The notes below the pieces were generated by a model. The model saw nothing but the letters and a program-made list of their open reading frames with translations, ran no database searches and had not been told where the DNA came from. From assembly GCF_008831285.2 (NCBI RefSeq), contig NC_045139.1, positions 17,466,354 to 17,530,353 on the forward strand: DNA of 64,000 bases, in the 5' to 3' direction. The DNA comes from Nymphaea colorata (taxonomy: Eukaryota; Streptophyta; Magnoliopsida; Nymphaeales; Nymphaeaceae). The first letter of the stretch is position 1, and each line of letters opens with the position of its first letter. The translations under genes and the position numbers were made by a program. Below are positions 1-12,060 of this stretch, piece after piece.

Positions 1-1101
1 CCTCCTTGAAAAGAACAAAATGTTTGGTTCGTTTTGAACACGTCGAGTGCCTCCACCAAAATCAATCTCATTAAATATTTTAAATTCAAACAGAATCACA
101 AGCCATAAAAGTTTCACATGTTTTGGATGCTAACATTCATTTGGAAGTCAAAACATTCACCATAAGATAGCAAATGATGTCAATCATACATTTCGCCTTT
201 GACTGTCTGTGTATGTGTGTGTGACACTATGTGCATATACTAACTGCAACGGCACTCAACTTCATTGTTGTGCCTGTCACGATACATTTGCCAACAATAT
301 ACATGCAACAAATGCATTTTTGTGAAGAATACGATTTCTTATGCTGAAATATTTATGGAATTTTGGGTCTTTAAATTTTACATCTTCAGGAAAATTCATA
401 TACATTAACATCAAGCAATACAATTGTTGATTCCAGGAAGCTCAATTGTATAGATCACATGCGGTATGGTTACCTTTTATGAAAAAAAAGATAGAATTGC
501 AGTAAATCTCTGTAGGCACATGTCAACGACTTTGTATATGTATATGCAAGTCAAAGTTTTATATAATTGTTTATGTTCATTGACCATACACAGAATGAAC
601 TCGGAATAGTTATAAGAACCAAAAGGATGTTTTCCACCCATCTGACATGATCAAATAAAGATGAAACATCCTGAGCCATCCATTGGGTGTTGATGCAACA
701 TGCTTTCTTCTACTGGAACACATGCACATAAGCACAACACACACAGAGACACACATGTACACACATCACACATTTATATAGGGAAAGTATACCCTAAAAA
801 AAACAATCCCAACACTCTGAACAACCCTCTTCATCCCTATCCTCATCAAATGCCCACTGTTGAATACTTAATCAGGAGAGAACTAGACTGGTATATATAC
901 GTGGTTATGGAGAGAAAGCAAACCCAAGTGGGACTGGAATTTTAAGTCCCTTTTACTCCATAGGATTGGGTGGAGATGGTGGTTGCGAAAAATAAAAATG
1001 AAAACCGAAAGGGGTGAGAGAAAAGGTACGTGAGAGAGTGAGAAAAAAAAAACAATGGATGGAAAAACCAGTCCCAAAATAAGGTCATTGAACCCATCAT
1101 A

Positions 1102-1153
1102 ATATATATATATGTGTGTGTGTGTATGTGTGAGTGGGGGGGGGGGGGGGGGG
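1102..1153. repeat. (AT)n-(GT)n tract followed by an 18-base G run
   Basis: An alternating AT then GT tract passes directly into an uninterrupted run of 18 G residues (1136-1153). Alternating purine-pyrimidine DNA next to a long G-tract may adopt non-B structure and is also prone to length error in assembly. Confidence 0.9.
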
Positions 1154-2583
1154 CGTTAGAACATTATAAAGAAAATTAAGGGTATCAAAAGTTAATGACT
1201 CATGATGCATCAAAATATAGAGTTACAAGATCATATTGATGTTTCTAAAAAAAAACCATCCACTAAATTCCTAATAAGAAAATTTGATAAAACCTACCTA
1301 TCATCAGATTAAGTGAAATTGTTGTTCTTTAACTTGGGGCACACAACTTGTGCAACACCATTCCGGAAACAATTTAAATGATGTGATCAACATATTTTAT
1401 TTAACACATAAAAGGTCTTGGACCATATCATTTCAATGTAAAAGAAGGAAAATTGACTGTGTAAAAATAAAAATCAATGGATTGCAATGTCTCAATACAT
1501 GATGCGCAAAAGGATCATAACTATATTTCCAAAAAACATTATCCAAAGCATGATAATATGACATTTTGTATTATCATGACACTTCCAAAAGAATATAACA
1601 ACCATGATGCATATTTTATCCATCAAATAACAGGGTCTTGCATAATATCGCTTCAATGTGTATGAAGATAGCTTCTCATGCTATTGCTTTTGTCTTTTGG
1701 AAATAAAATCATACTTTTTTTGACCCATCCAATCTAGTGCACTGTGAGACATTGATTTTAGGCTCTTGAACTTTCTTTTACACCTTCAAATAATGTGTTT
1801 CAAAGGTTTTCTAAGCGTGAAATAACTTATGCAGATTACGTTTAAAATTTAAATTGTCATTTTGGCTATTTGATCACTTGACTAAATGGTTTCAAGGCAA
1901 GCAGATAGAGGCATAAAAAACTTGAAGCGTACCTTTTAATCACAATATGTGTAATTGTGTGTGTGTGTGCACGTTTCATGCTATGGATATCAATGTCGAT
2001 GTGAAATATCTGTAACATAACCGGTGTAGGTCAAGTCGAAGAAATATTAACTTAATGTCTAAAAAACAATTTTTTAATGTCAAAAAATAACAAAAAAAAT
2101 CAAAAATTACAAAACAAGAGAAAGGATCAACTAAAAATGGGAAAAGAAAAGACATTTCATGAGAGAATACAAAATTATAACGTAACCATATATCAAATAT
2201 ATGCTTCAAACAACATGCACATTTTCATTGGAAAGAAAATACTATTAACAACTTAAATTGCTTTAGATACTTAAGTAGATACAAAACAAATAAAAATTTA
2301 GTGTGTGCATTAGTTGTTGAAATCTTGAAAACTTGGTCGTCATAAAACTTCAATTTTAAAAGGGTAAAATGTACCCTCCATAAAGACCATTAAGGCTATA
2401 ATGTTGGTGAATAATACCAGCTATAAATTTACACTTTCAGTTAGTACAAGAACCCTTCCTAATGTTGTAAATTAAGGTATGGGAATGCATTGTCAGTTAC
2501 ATGCAATATAGTACAGTAACAACCCAAAAACGAAAAGTAGTATTGCTTATGAAATGTCATACTTACAATATGTATGGCAACCA

Positions 2584-2736
2584 TTGTCACAAATATCTTT
2601 CTCGGGCTTTTAGTAGTGATGTTTTCCTCAAGTATTATTATGTTTCCTTCAAGAAAATCTTGGAATTTCAACATGTTTTCAGCAGCAATGTTTTCCTCGA
2701 GTATTTATTATGTTTTCTCAGGAAAATCTTGGAAAA

Positions 2737-2738
<2 letters not shown>
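2584..2738. repeat. Imperfect tandem duplication, about 59-bp units
   Basis: Two units at 2612-2670 and 2681-2738 share the cores ATGTTTTCCTC and AAAATCTTGGAA in the same order. The segment just upstream (TGTCACAAATATC-TTCTCG) recurs near 7698-7722, so this block is part of a dispersed repeat. Confidence 0.7.
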
Positions 2739-2782
<44 letters not shown>

Positions 2783-2807
2783 TGCATGTATGTGTGTGTG
2801 TGTGTGT
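2739..2807. repeat. (TA)n and (TG)n microsatellite
   Basis: A pure TA run of about 42 bases (2739-2780) is followed by a short spacer and a TG run. It produces spurious Ile-Tyr repeat frames, which are not genes. Confidence 0.95.
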
Positions 2808-5800
2808 GAATTATTAAAGATTATAAAACTTATGAGTTTTCTACTAATTTTCTTGCAACAATATTGATATAGATTCAAGTGCTCCAAAGTATTAAAAGAA
2901 ATAACATAAAACTGGAAACCAAATGTTTAAAATACATTTAAGAAAAATGTATCTCTTGGAAATGGAAAATATTACGATAAGTATTTTTTGGCAATATTTG
3001 GAAAATACAGAAATATATTTTAACATTTTTTGTTTTCTTCTGTTTTTCCCATATTATCGCAATAATTTTTTAAAGGATCACTTTTATCTGTGTCTAAAAT
3101 ATCATACCATGCACTATGATTATGATACTTAACCAATGGCAAATATGTTTTGTGGTTGCATGTTAGGATGAGTAAAATTCTTTAAATTTTTTATTTGGAG
3201 TGTATTTCTTTGTCCCTCCCTGCATGGCTTATGTGCCTCCTTAATGAGTTTGGTTGAATCTGCAAACAGTTAAACTTTGTGGCTCTTTCTTGTTCATATT
3301 CCCAAGGGCTCCTTGGGAGACTTTTCCCCTAATATCATTTTCTAACATATACCAAACCTACAATGTCAATTAGGTATCTTAGAAAGTCCTTGTGTTCAAT
3401 GTGATCGAGGCAAGCATTGGAGTTGGCTTGTGAACTGTGATCTGCAGATGAATGTTTAACCTGTTTGTTGTCAGCCTGTGGACTGTTCTGTTGAATGCTC
3501 GAACCAATCTTGTCCAGCCTTAAATATTTGATGAACTCGATTACTAGGTAAAAATTTCTGTTTATGAAACAATTTGTTCATAACTACTTACAACTCGGGC
3601 AAGATATTAAAAAAGTTTTTGCCTCCTTGAAGTTTGAACTAACATAATATGTTTAATTCCTTTTATGTGTTTCATTCTTTACTAATAGTTTGTACAAAAA
3701 AATGGTTTGCTAAAGTTTTATTCTGATTAGATGCTGACTTTATTCCAAATACAGGCCACAATTGACTATGTTCATTTCTTCCCTTTCTTTTTGTTGACAG
3801 AAGAATGAGCATTTATTTAACCTTGATCAGCATAAACATTTGTACGACTTCATAACCTGAAGCCTTATCTTATTAGTCATCACCCTTGCATACTATTAAT
3901 TAAATTTGTAGTGATTTAGCATGAGATTTGACTTCACAAGGTATGATGTTTATGAACTCTATGCAGCCCCATTTCCTCCTTGGGGTTTGCTTTGAAATGA
4001 ACAAACATGTTCAAGGACCATACATCCTCCCAATCAAACACAGTTGGAATTTCCATACCAATTCCGTTTCTCTTTTACTGAATTCATATTAAGAGAGGAA
4101 ATTTCCCCACTCAAAATAGAGATAACTTGTCTAAGTGGACCTACATTGAATAAGATTCACCTGCATCAAACGTCAACCAACCTAAGAAAAACAATTTCCA
4201 TAGAACAACACTTGTTTGTCGTCATATAAATTTTAGTTGCATAATTATTTGAAGAAAAATTGCATAATTTGCACAATTTGTTGAGTCAAACAAGTTGATT
4301 AGGTGAAATCATGAACAATCTTAAGTCCTTGTCAGATATTTTGGTCTGTGGGCTTCCATTGCAAGCTTCCCGGAATGACACGTGACACCAAATATTTCAG
4401 GAGGAGCTTCAAAATACTTGTGGTGGATGTACATATGCATGAGTGCATTTATTATTCTTCTATAACTATTTTCTCGTCATAAATTGTTCCGTCTGAAAGG
4501 GAATTTTTGCAATAGGGTTTCCAGCTGTTCGAAGTGCTCCAACAGCTAGCCCCACTAGTCTCTGGGCACCAAAACAGTTACTTGACCTCTCCTTTCCTTT
4601 CCTGCGCACAATGAACTTACATCCCTTTTGTATTTTATTTAGAACTTAGGACTACTCTTTTGTTATTTAGGTATGACCTTTCCCACCTCTTTGGATGACC
4701 TATTTGCTTCTTATGTGTATTCAGGTGGCATTTTCGTATCTTTAAGAATTCATTTTTGTGGCTCATCTTATCAATCTGTGTGTGAGGTTCAAGATTGAAG
4801 GCTTGTTCAGAAACCATGTTCTATACATTTTCTCACAATATATTTCTTTGAAACTGACATGATTATTGTCATTTTAACATGACATGTAATCATTCAATAT
4901 GTTCATATCCAATTGTAGTCTCCTCAATCATAAAGAACTCCAGCAAAAATTGCTGAATCAAATAAAGATGTTTCAAAGTGCATTTAAAACTAAAGTTAAA
5001 GAGTCTTGCTACTGAAAACAGAAAATGATAATGGTTTCATTCTACCCTTTAATACAACTATTAGTAAAATTATGCAACACAGCCATGTTGAAAGAAGGGC
5101 TATTTCAAACTGAGTAGCATACATTAAAATGATGGAAAAATTATGGGATTTAATTATCAATTTTCCATGCTGAGGACAGAGTTGCAATATTTTCATTTCT
5201 TTATACAAAAATTATAAATAACTAATTTGTTTTTGCGTTTGCTTTTTTTTTCATTTTTTTTCTAGAAAATAGTAAACTGCCTTGAGTTGTTCTCAAACTT
5301 ATAACTTCCTGTCTGCAACCAAAATTTCCATGACCAAACAGTATTAACTTCCCTTTCAAATGCTTCAATGTGAAGCTGCTCATTATCATATTTGAGAGAT
5401 TTGGATATTCTGTATCAATAACTTTATCATGGGGTAACCTTAAGCACAATTTCCAGTTTAAACTTAATTGATCACTTTATTAAACCAATAATTCTTTTTA
5501 AAAGATTTATCAGGTCACTGAAAATCAATGAGGTTATTCATGGAGATGTAGCTTTTACACCGTACTACCCTCATACAAACATCTATGGTGGTCCAGCATT
5601 TTGCGTTAACTACGTCTCTCCCTGCAATTTGGTGATGCACCAAAACCTTATCGAAAATAATGGGACAGGTGTACAAAAACATGAAGACCTGCAATCAACC
5701 CACAAGGCCACAACAGTATTGCCTTGCTGTAAATATCATGTGAAAAAGAAAAGGAGATGTGTGAAAGGATGAGAGAACAGTGAGACTTCTTTTACACGGG

Positions 5801-6819
5801 ACGTAACACACAGACAAGTGTTAACACTATAAGTCTATAACCATGCATTTGTTCCCCATGATGTTAGCACAACTGAACTTATATCAGAATCAACTCTCAG
5901 CGCCATGCCCGAGAATTATATTGGGTCGCTCATTCTATGTTACATGTAGCATAATTTGTTTAATAAGCTGTTACACTAAGAATACAAGGGAAAGAAAACT
6001 CACATACAGCACATCGACCATGAAACTAGGCATTCTCAGTACATTCTAAGATTAATATGTTCCTATGCAAGAGACAAGAAATCAACAATAAAAGAAAAAC
6101 AAGATTAGTGCATTGAAAATACACACATAAACATCATGAAAGGCCAAATCAACAAGCTCCAATCTTTAACAGTCCAACTGCACTGCCAAGGAAATTGAAA
6201 CGTAAAAACATATTAAGACTGATTAGATGAAGGGTACACTAAGAAGGGCCTTGAAGTTCTCCAAAGCACTGTAAGACGAATGCTAAACTATATACACACA
6301 TTTTATGCAGTATGCATCTTGTTAAGGTTGCATTCACGGTTCATACTTCATGCTATTAATGAAAAATTCACAAAGCACTGGAAGGCAAATGTAAACTAAT
6401 ACATGCATTTCACAAAAGATGCATCAATCGTATAATTATTTCCACAGTTGATAAGTAGTTCCTACTTCTAACTTGCATCGCATATAGTTACAGTGTCAGA
6501 GTTAACTACATTCAAGAAGCTGACAATGTTGCTGGAACGGTAACCTAAATGAAAAGACACATAGACACATGTACATACACATGGGACCAGTTAGTTGGAC
6601 GGTTTAAGCACGTATTAGAGAAAATAGAACAGCCCAATCGGAGGAGGTAATGAGAACGGAATGAAGGAACTTGGAGAAATAGAAGATATCATAAAAAACT
6701 AAATGGTTTCAAAAGGGTCGAGTACAGTAAGAACTTCATATAAACGAAATAACAATATTGCAGGACAGAACATACGGAATATTCTCCCAAAAGTAGAACA
6801 TAAGCAAAATCGGATGCAA

Positions 6820-6901
6820 CTAGTCCCACCTAGGCACTGCCTGGGGCGCCTTTTTTGCCTTCGCACACCTAGTCCCACCTAGGCACTGCCTGGGGCACCT
6901 T
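6820..6901. repeat. Tandem duplication with period about 49 bp
   Basis: The string CCCACCTAGGCACTGCCTGG occurs twice, in units starting at 6820 and 6869, with one mismatch in the following GGGC(G/A)CCTT. The GC-rich, CCTAGGC-rich composition differs from the surrounding AT-rich DNA. Confidence 0.85.
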
Positions 6902-8665
6902 GACAACATAGCTCTATCCAGAGAAATATAAAAAAAGGTGGCCAAATAACAGTAGATACATGATCCTGCTTTAGAGCATGTTCTGCCTGATGACTCATTT
7001 GAAGCCATCAAGAACAGCGTGGAGGTGCCGGGGGGGCAGAGGGGGGATACTTTCAGAATTAGCAGATTGATGGAGAATCAGAAATATGAAACCACAAAAA
7101 GGAACTCCAATGATCCTGGGTTCTTATATTTTAGATGTGTATCATTAGGAAATCAAGGACAATAAAAAAGAAGCTTGCTAACCAGGAAAACTGAATATTT
7201 TAAGTTAGGCCCACATTTATGAAATATAGTTATTAAACAGGCAGAATCCTTCTTAACATAGCTTCACAGAAAAAATAATAAAAGGTATCAAAGTAACTAT
7301 AAAAGTTAATGAACAACGACTACAGCGTAACTGCTAGAATCCTAGATATGGATTATCTGCACTACAGAAAATATCCATCTACTAGAAGTCTACATATGGA
7401 TTATCTTGTCTGTGATGGCTAAGATTATGATTACTGGGGCCATGTTACAGATGGAGGAACTATATCTTTTTGTCAAATAATCATACTTGTATAGTATATT
7501 GACACGATATACTAACTATTAAATGCAATGTTGCAGGACACTAACAAAAAATTTGGTCAAACAAAGGTACAAATGCTATAGAAGACTGATTTTGGAAAAG
7601 TACCCGACATGTTGCGGGATACAGCATAAATTTGGTGTCAAAACATGCGCAAAAAATGTCATAGAAAGCTGATTCTGGAAGAACATCACTTATATAGACA
7701 ATTGTCACAAATATCATTCTCGAGAAAATAAGGGCTAGGTTTTTCTCGGGTATTTTTCGGTCCAGTTGTTTTTCTCAAGAAAATATCGTGAAAATCTAAG
7801 CAATTTTTAAAAAAATTGAAAAAACTAAAAAAAAACAGAATCTCAAGAGAAAAATGTGAAAATTGCAAAAAAGATGCCAGATTTCGTTTTGTCGATGTTT
7901 TTAAAATATCATGAGATTAGTGTCTTTTCGTACTACTTGTTTTTCTCATAAATATTACAAGATAGAGAGAGAGGTGTTACTGTATACTTGGGGATATAAC
8001 AAAATGGCTTTATGCTTGCTAACCAATCGCACAATATATGAGTCGAGTCGAGTCAAGCTGACCGAGCTCAAGTTCGAGCTCGACTCGGCTCGTGTATAGC
8101 CCGACCAGCAGATGTGATGCTACTACTTGGACCAACAGTTGCGCACTAAGCTAAGATCCATCATAGGAGTTTCCAAAAGCAAATCTTCAGCTTCCCAACT
8201 CCCTTCTCAAGCCCTTCTTACCATTGTTAGCCCTAAGAACCCTGTTTGCAGCCAATATCAGCCATTTTCTTGAGCTTGTGGCCATCTTTCCATGCCCATC
8301 TCAATCTCGGATATGCTCTACCCATGTCTTGAAATTGGTCCAAGTAATTCCACTGAAATTTGGAGCTCTGCCCTATAATTCAATCAAAAATTCTTCCTCC
8401 ATATGTGGCTGAGATATTTCATCACCTGCCAAACCATGGCCGATGTCTAGAGGCAGAAACCCCATGACTGCCGTCTGTTCCTGCGGCAGCCCAATCCTAG
8501 AGCATTATCAAGCACCCACCACACACATTTGCATAGACACCCAAATCCAGGCATAGCTTGACATCGCCCACTCTTTCCTTGGTCATGGTAAAATGACTAT
8601 GTAGGATTAACCCTTAACACAAATGCCAGCCACAATGACTGCATGAGCATACGACCAAAAGGTTT

Positions 8666-9058
8666 TTACATGTTATTCTTAGATAGTTGCCTACTCACAT
8701 TGGTTATGGGACACAGTCAATGCTGCAACTCCTGGCCTTAACAGAATTCTATAAAGTTCATCATTACCTTGTTTGTCCTGCTTGTATCTCATCAAAATTT
8801 TCACTAGTGACATTCAATTTAAACTCACTTACTATTTCATATTGTTCCATTGATCAAGACAATTACATCTTATTCTTAGATAGTAGCCTACGTCACATTG
8901 GTTATGGGACACAGTCAATGGTGCAACTCCTGGCTTTAACAGAATTTATAAAGTTCATCATTACCTTGTTTGTCCTGCTTGTATCTCATCAAAATTTTCA
9001 CTAGTGACATTCAATTTAAACTCACTTACTATTTCATATTGTTCCATTGATCAAGACA
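8666..9058. repeat. Large tandem duplication, 2 x about 197 bp
   Basis: Unit 1 (8666-8862) and unit 2 (8863-9058) are nearly identical. They differ by a few substitutions and 1-2 base indels, for example TGCTGCAACT against TGGTGCAACT and GAATTCTATAA against GAATTTATAA. The frames across the two units are similar, which produces a duplicated-looking 105-aa frame that I do not regard as a gene. Confidence 0.93.
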
Positions 9059-10219
9059 TTCATGTTTCACTTACGAGGACAAGGGTTCTGATTTCTGAAT
9101 GTCTAGCCACACATGCTATCATGCACTCAGCAACTCATTCACAATGTACATAAGCATGTATACATTTCTTTGGCACATATAGCCAGAATCTTTCCAAATT
9201 TAGGCAATATCATAGGTTGCTGCAACATGAAGCTTTTCACCCCTAGTTTTTTTTATGGGGTATGACTCTACCAGCTAAAAAATGTGATTGTTATTAAACA
9301 GAACTACCTCTAACAATGCACTAAAGCTATTATCTTCCATACTCCATGAACCAGTGATTCTTTTCTCTTATGAATTCAGGTAGTAGATTCTAACATAAGG
9401 AAGAGTACCTCTTTGTGAATATAAGCTCATGTAATTAAACCTTATGTAATTTAGATTAGATGAGAACAACAATCACCTTTTACATGTTAATGCCTTAGAT
9501 TGCCAGTTAATGTATATAAGTCTATGCTAGTCATTTCACGCACCACCCATCTACTTCAACAATCATTCTTGAATGACACATGATCCATGACCTACATCTA
9601 CATTATGACTTAGGTTGAAGATTTGCAACCCTGAAGGCAGATACTTGTTTAACATGTTGAATTAAATATTATCAACCTCAACCATAAAATTAGTCCTCAG
9701 TGTATACTGACTTATCATCTCCATCTTTCACTTAAAACCTTTCATTCCAACACGTAATGCTTTTTAGATGAACTTTTCATTGATTCAATCTCCAAGACTT
9801 GCTTACAGTACATTAGACATCACAGTTTTTCCATCAATGAGCCAAACATTGCCTTTTTCTTTTCTGTAAGAAGGACGTCACACCTAGCCATCCTTAGCAT
9901 GCACCGTATAATTCACTTAAAACAGCAAGGAAGTTTGGCACATAAAGAAATGGTAGTTTAAGTACTCATACAAATTACACAAATATCCACATCTTCTCTC
10001 AATCTTTAACGACATATTATTACACAGATTTGCATAAAGCAATCATGAATTATACAAATTTGTTATTCTTTCAAAATAGCTTTCTCAATCAGAGGACAGC
10101 CATAAATTAGTCCCTTACAAAGTCTTTAACTTGGAATGCATGAATTATGAGGATAAAATTTACAAAGATTGCAAACTGTAACACCCTCTGCATCGACAAG
10201 AAAAGTGATTCCACCCATG

Positions 10220-11234
10220 TCACCTGTGCAGTCTAACCTGCAAAAGGATAATGCAGGGAGAAACAAAAAGAAAACAAATAGTAGAAAATAAGAACCCATG
10301 ACCGGCATTTGATTATGCCTAACATGAGGAATTTGTTTGCACAAAAAAATGATTTTTTATATCCTGGAAATGGTTTATAAGGATGATCTTTGAGATAGAA
10401 TGCATGCGCAACCAATTAGGCTGTAATGCATTCATTTATAACATTTTAAATCTTATGACGAACAATGTACCACATATTCCAAGCTTATTGTACCATTAGA
10501 ACGTAGGTAATACTAATAAACCACTTATCCAGAAAAATGAGATATTGGGCGTTCCGCAAGCAAGAGTTCTTCGTAAAAAAAAGGAGACAAGCGAGTGAAT
10601 CCCAAAAATCGAGATATTGAGTGTTTAAATGCACCAGCAGAAAAATGGAGATAAATAAGCAAATCTCACTCCCGACTACAGGATCATTTTCCAACTTATC
10701 ACCTTTCCCATAGGATGTTAATAGATCAAAATGCGCAATCGATCAAATTATTATTTAAAATCTTGAACTAAAAAATGAAAATAATAATAAATAAAAACTA
10801 CGGTCATCAGCCCCACACGGCCAACCACCAGAAAGGAAAAAGGCAATCTGAATGGAGCAACGAATCAATCAACACTGGCGGAGCAAAGTATCACAAAGGA
10901 CGAATGACAACCCCAAATCAAAACAACTCTCAAAGACAGATGCCGCAAAAAACGAGCCAATGAAAGCAGGACCGGAAGAAATAGAAGGTCCCAACGCATT
11001 GAATCCGTCCCGCGACAGAGAAGGGGAGAAAATGAAAAACAATCGAAAAGCGCGATTCAAAAAGAAACCCCTAGATTTTCAAGATCCACGAAAGCAAGAA
11101 GCAGAAGAACATGTGTATACCTGACACAGGCTGCCTTCCGGCGCCCATGTGACCCGCTTCGACTTGTGAGGCCTAACGCATGGAGGGTTCGCCGGGAACC
11201 TCTGCTGCTGCAATTCCCGGCTCGCTAGCGCCAT
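10220..11234 (-). pseudogene. Truncated 5' end of a CCCH zinc-finger (C3H6/C3H30-like) gene
   Basis: Exon 1 (11121-11234) encodes 38 residues from a good ATG and ends in SKRVTWAPEGSLCQ at a GTATAC donor. The KRVTWA-x4-LCQ-VRLF block is the N-terminal signature of plant CCCH proteins of the Arabidopsis C3H6 (At1g19860) type, as I remember that family. The next acceptor in this direction (exon from 10237) restores V-R-L in phase, but reads H-R and then a TGA stop at 10220-10222. The family motif would continue FLSED. The predicted product is therefore only 43 residues with no zinc finger, and no CCCH exon was seen in the 10 kb downstream. It could be a pseudogene, a truncated or rearranged locus, or a transcript whose true second exon I missed. 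The splice reading is by eye. Confidence 0.45.
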
Positions 11235-12060
11235 CTCCCACCGATTCAGATTAACCCAAACCAGAAATGATTGAAGAGACGGGGAAATTTAAAGACAAGG
11301 GGAATAACTACGGACACCGAAGACAGCAACGAAGGAAAAAAGGGAAAGAAAAAGCGCGAAACGAGACGATCGGCGGCGAAGAAACGCAATCGCGGCCTAC
11401 TCTGGACGAAACTTTCGGATTAAACGCCAGGAAGTGAAGAGAACGAGAGACGAATAGAAGAAGGAGATAATAGATCGCATCGTCGCCACTTAGAGGGATC
11501 AAGATCGACGAACAAGGAAGCAGCAATCGGATCGCGTCGATTAAGGAAACCCTACGTCTCGAACAACGGATTTTTTTCCCTTTTTCCTGATAATTTTTCC
11601 CTTCTTTTCATTTCTTCTTCTTCGTCTCCTTCGTCTTCTTCTTAATTTGTGTGCTGCGTTTCAGAGTAAATGTGGAGAGAGAACGGAGGGGAGGTGATGG
11701 TGCTGAGCAGCTAGAAATTAGGGTTTTCCATTTCCCTCTTTCTTTTATTCAATATTTTTCGGGGCGACAAAATTTTTTGTGAAGATAATGGCGAACGGCC
11801 GCAACCGCGCCCTCGGAGTGGTCGTCGTCGTGGGTGGCGTGGGGCCAACGAACGGGGGGGTGGTCGATTGGTGTGGGACCCACCTCCTTCTCTGCCGCAC
11901 CTTTTCCTTGGCTCTTTCTCTCCTCCTTCCTCCCTCCTTTTCCGGGTCTCAACCCATCGTTTCCCTCGGCTTTTAATTTTGATTCGAACGAACTCGAACC
12001 ATTGTTTCAAAAATTTAGACGAACTTGAAATTTGTATAATTTCGACAAAATAATGCAACT
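11235..12060 (-). promoter_or_regulatory. GC-rich promoter and 5' region of the truncated CCCH gene
   Basis: This stretch has many CpG dinucleotides, unlike the flanking AT-rich DNA. It carries telo-box-like elements: TTAGGGTTT at 11718-11726 (AAACCCTAA on the minus strand) and AAACCCTA near 11548-11555 on the plus strand. Long TC-rich runs lie at 11570-11645. The open frames here on both strands are overlapping GC-rich shadows without family resemblance. The position, directly upstream of the minus-strand ATG at 11234, suggests a promoter and leader. The opposite direction cannot be excluded. Confidence 0.4.

Larger units (their letters stand above)
1..10119. other. AT-rich region without a recognisable gene
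   Basis: No open frame here has recognisable protein content. All frames are short and many are low-complexity. What can be seen is microsatellite DNA, a G-tract, three local tandem duplications, a dispersed repeat shared by about 2.58-2.74 kb and 7.70-7.92 kb, and a GAGCTCG/CTCGAGC-rich stretch near 8.04-8.10 kb of the kind common in plant repeats. It lies downstream of the truncated CCCH gene on the minus strand. I looked for further exons of that gene and found none. Confidence 0.6.

Noticed and set aside
2501-2867. Frames with Ile-Tyr repeats
   Set aside because: They are translations of the TA/TG microsatellite.
8687-9004. 105-codon frame with an internal duplication (HIGYGTQSM twice)
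   Set aside because: It is produced by the 197-bp tandem DNA duplication. The unit itself has no recognisable protein.
11711-12058. 115-codon minus frame and several plus frames in the GC-rich region
   Set aside because: Overlapping frames on both strands with Arg/Pro/Gly-rich composition are expected in GC-rich promoter DNA, and no protein family is evident.
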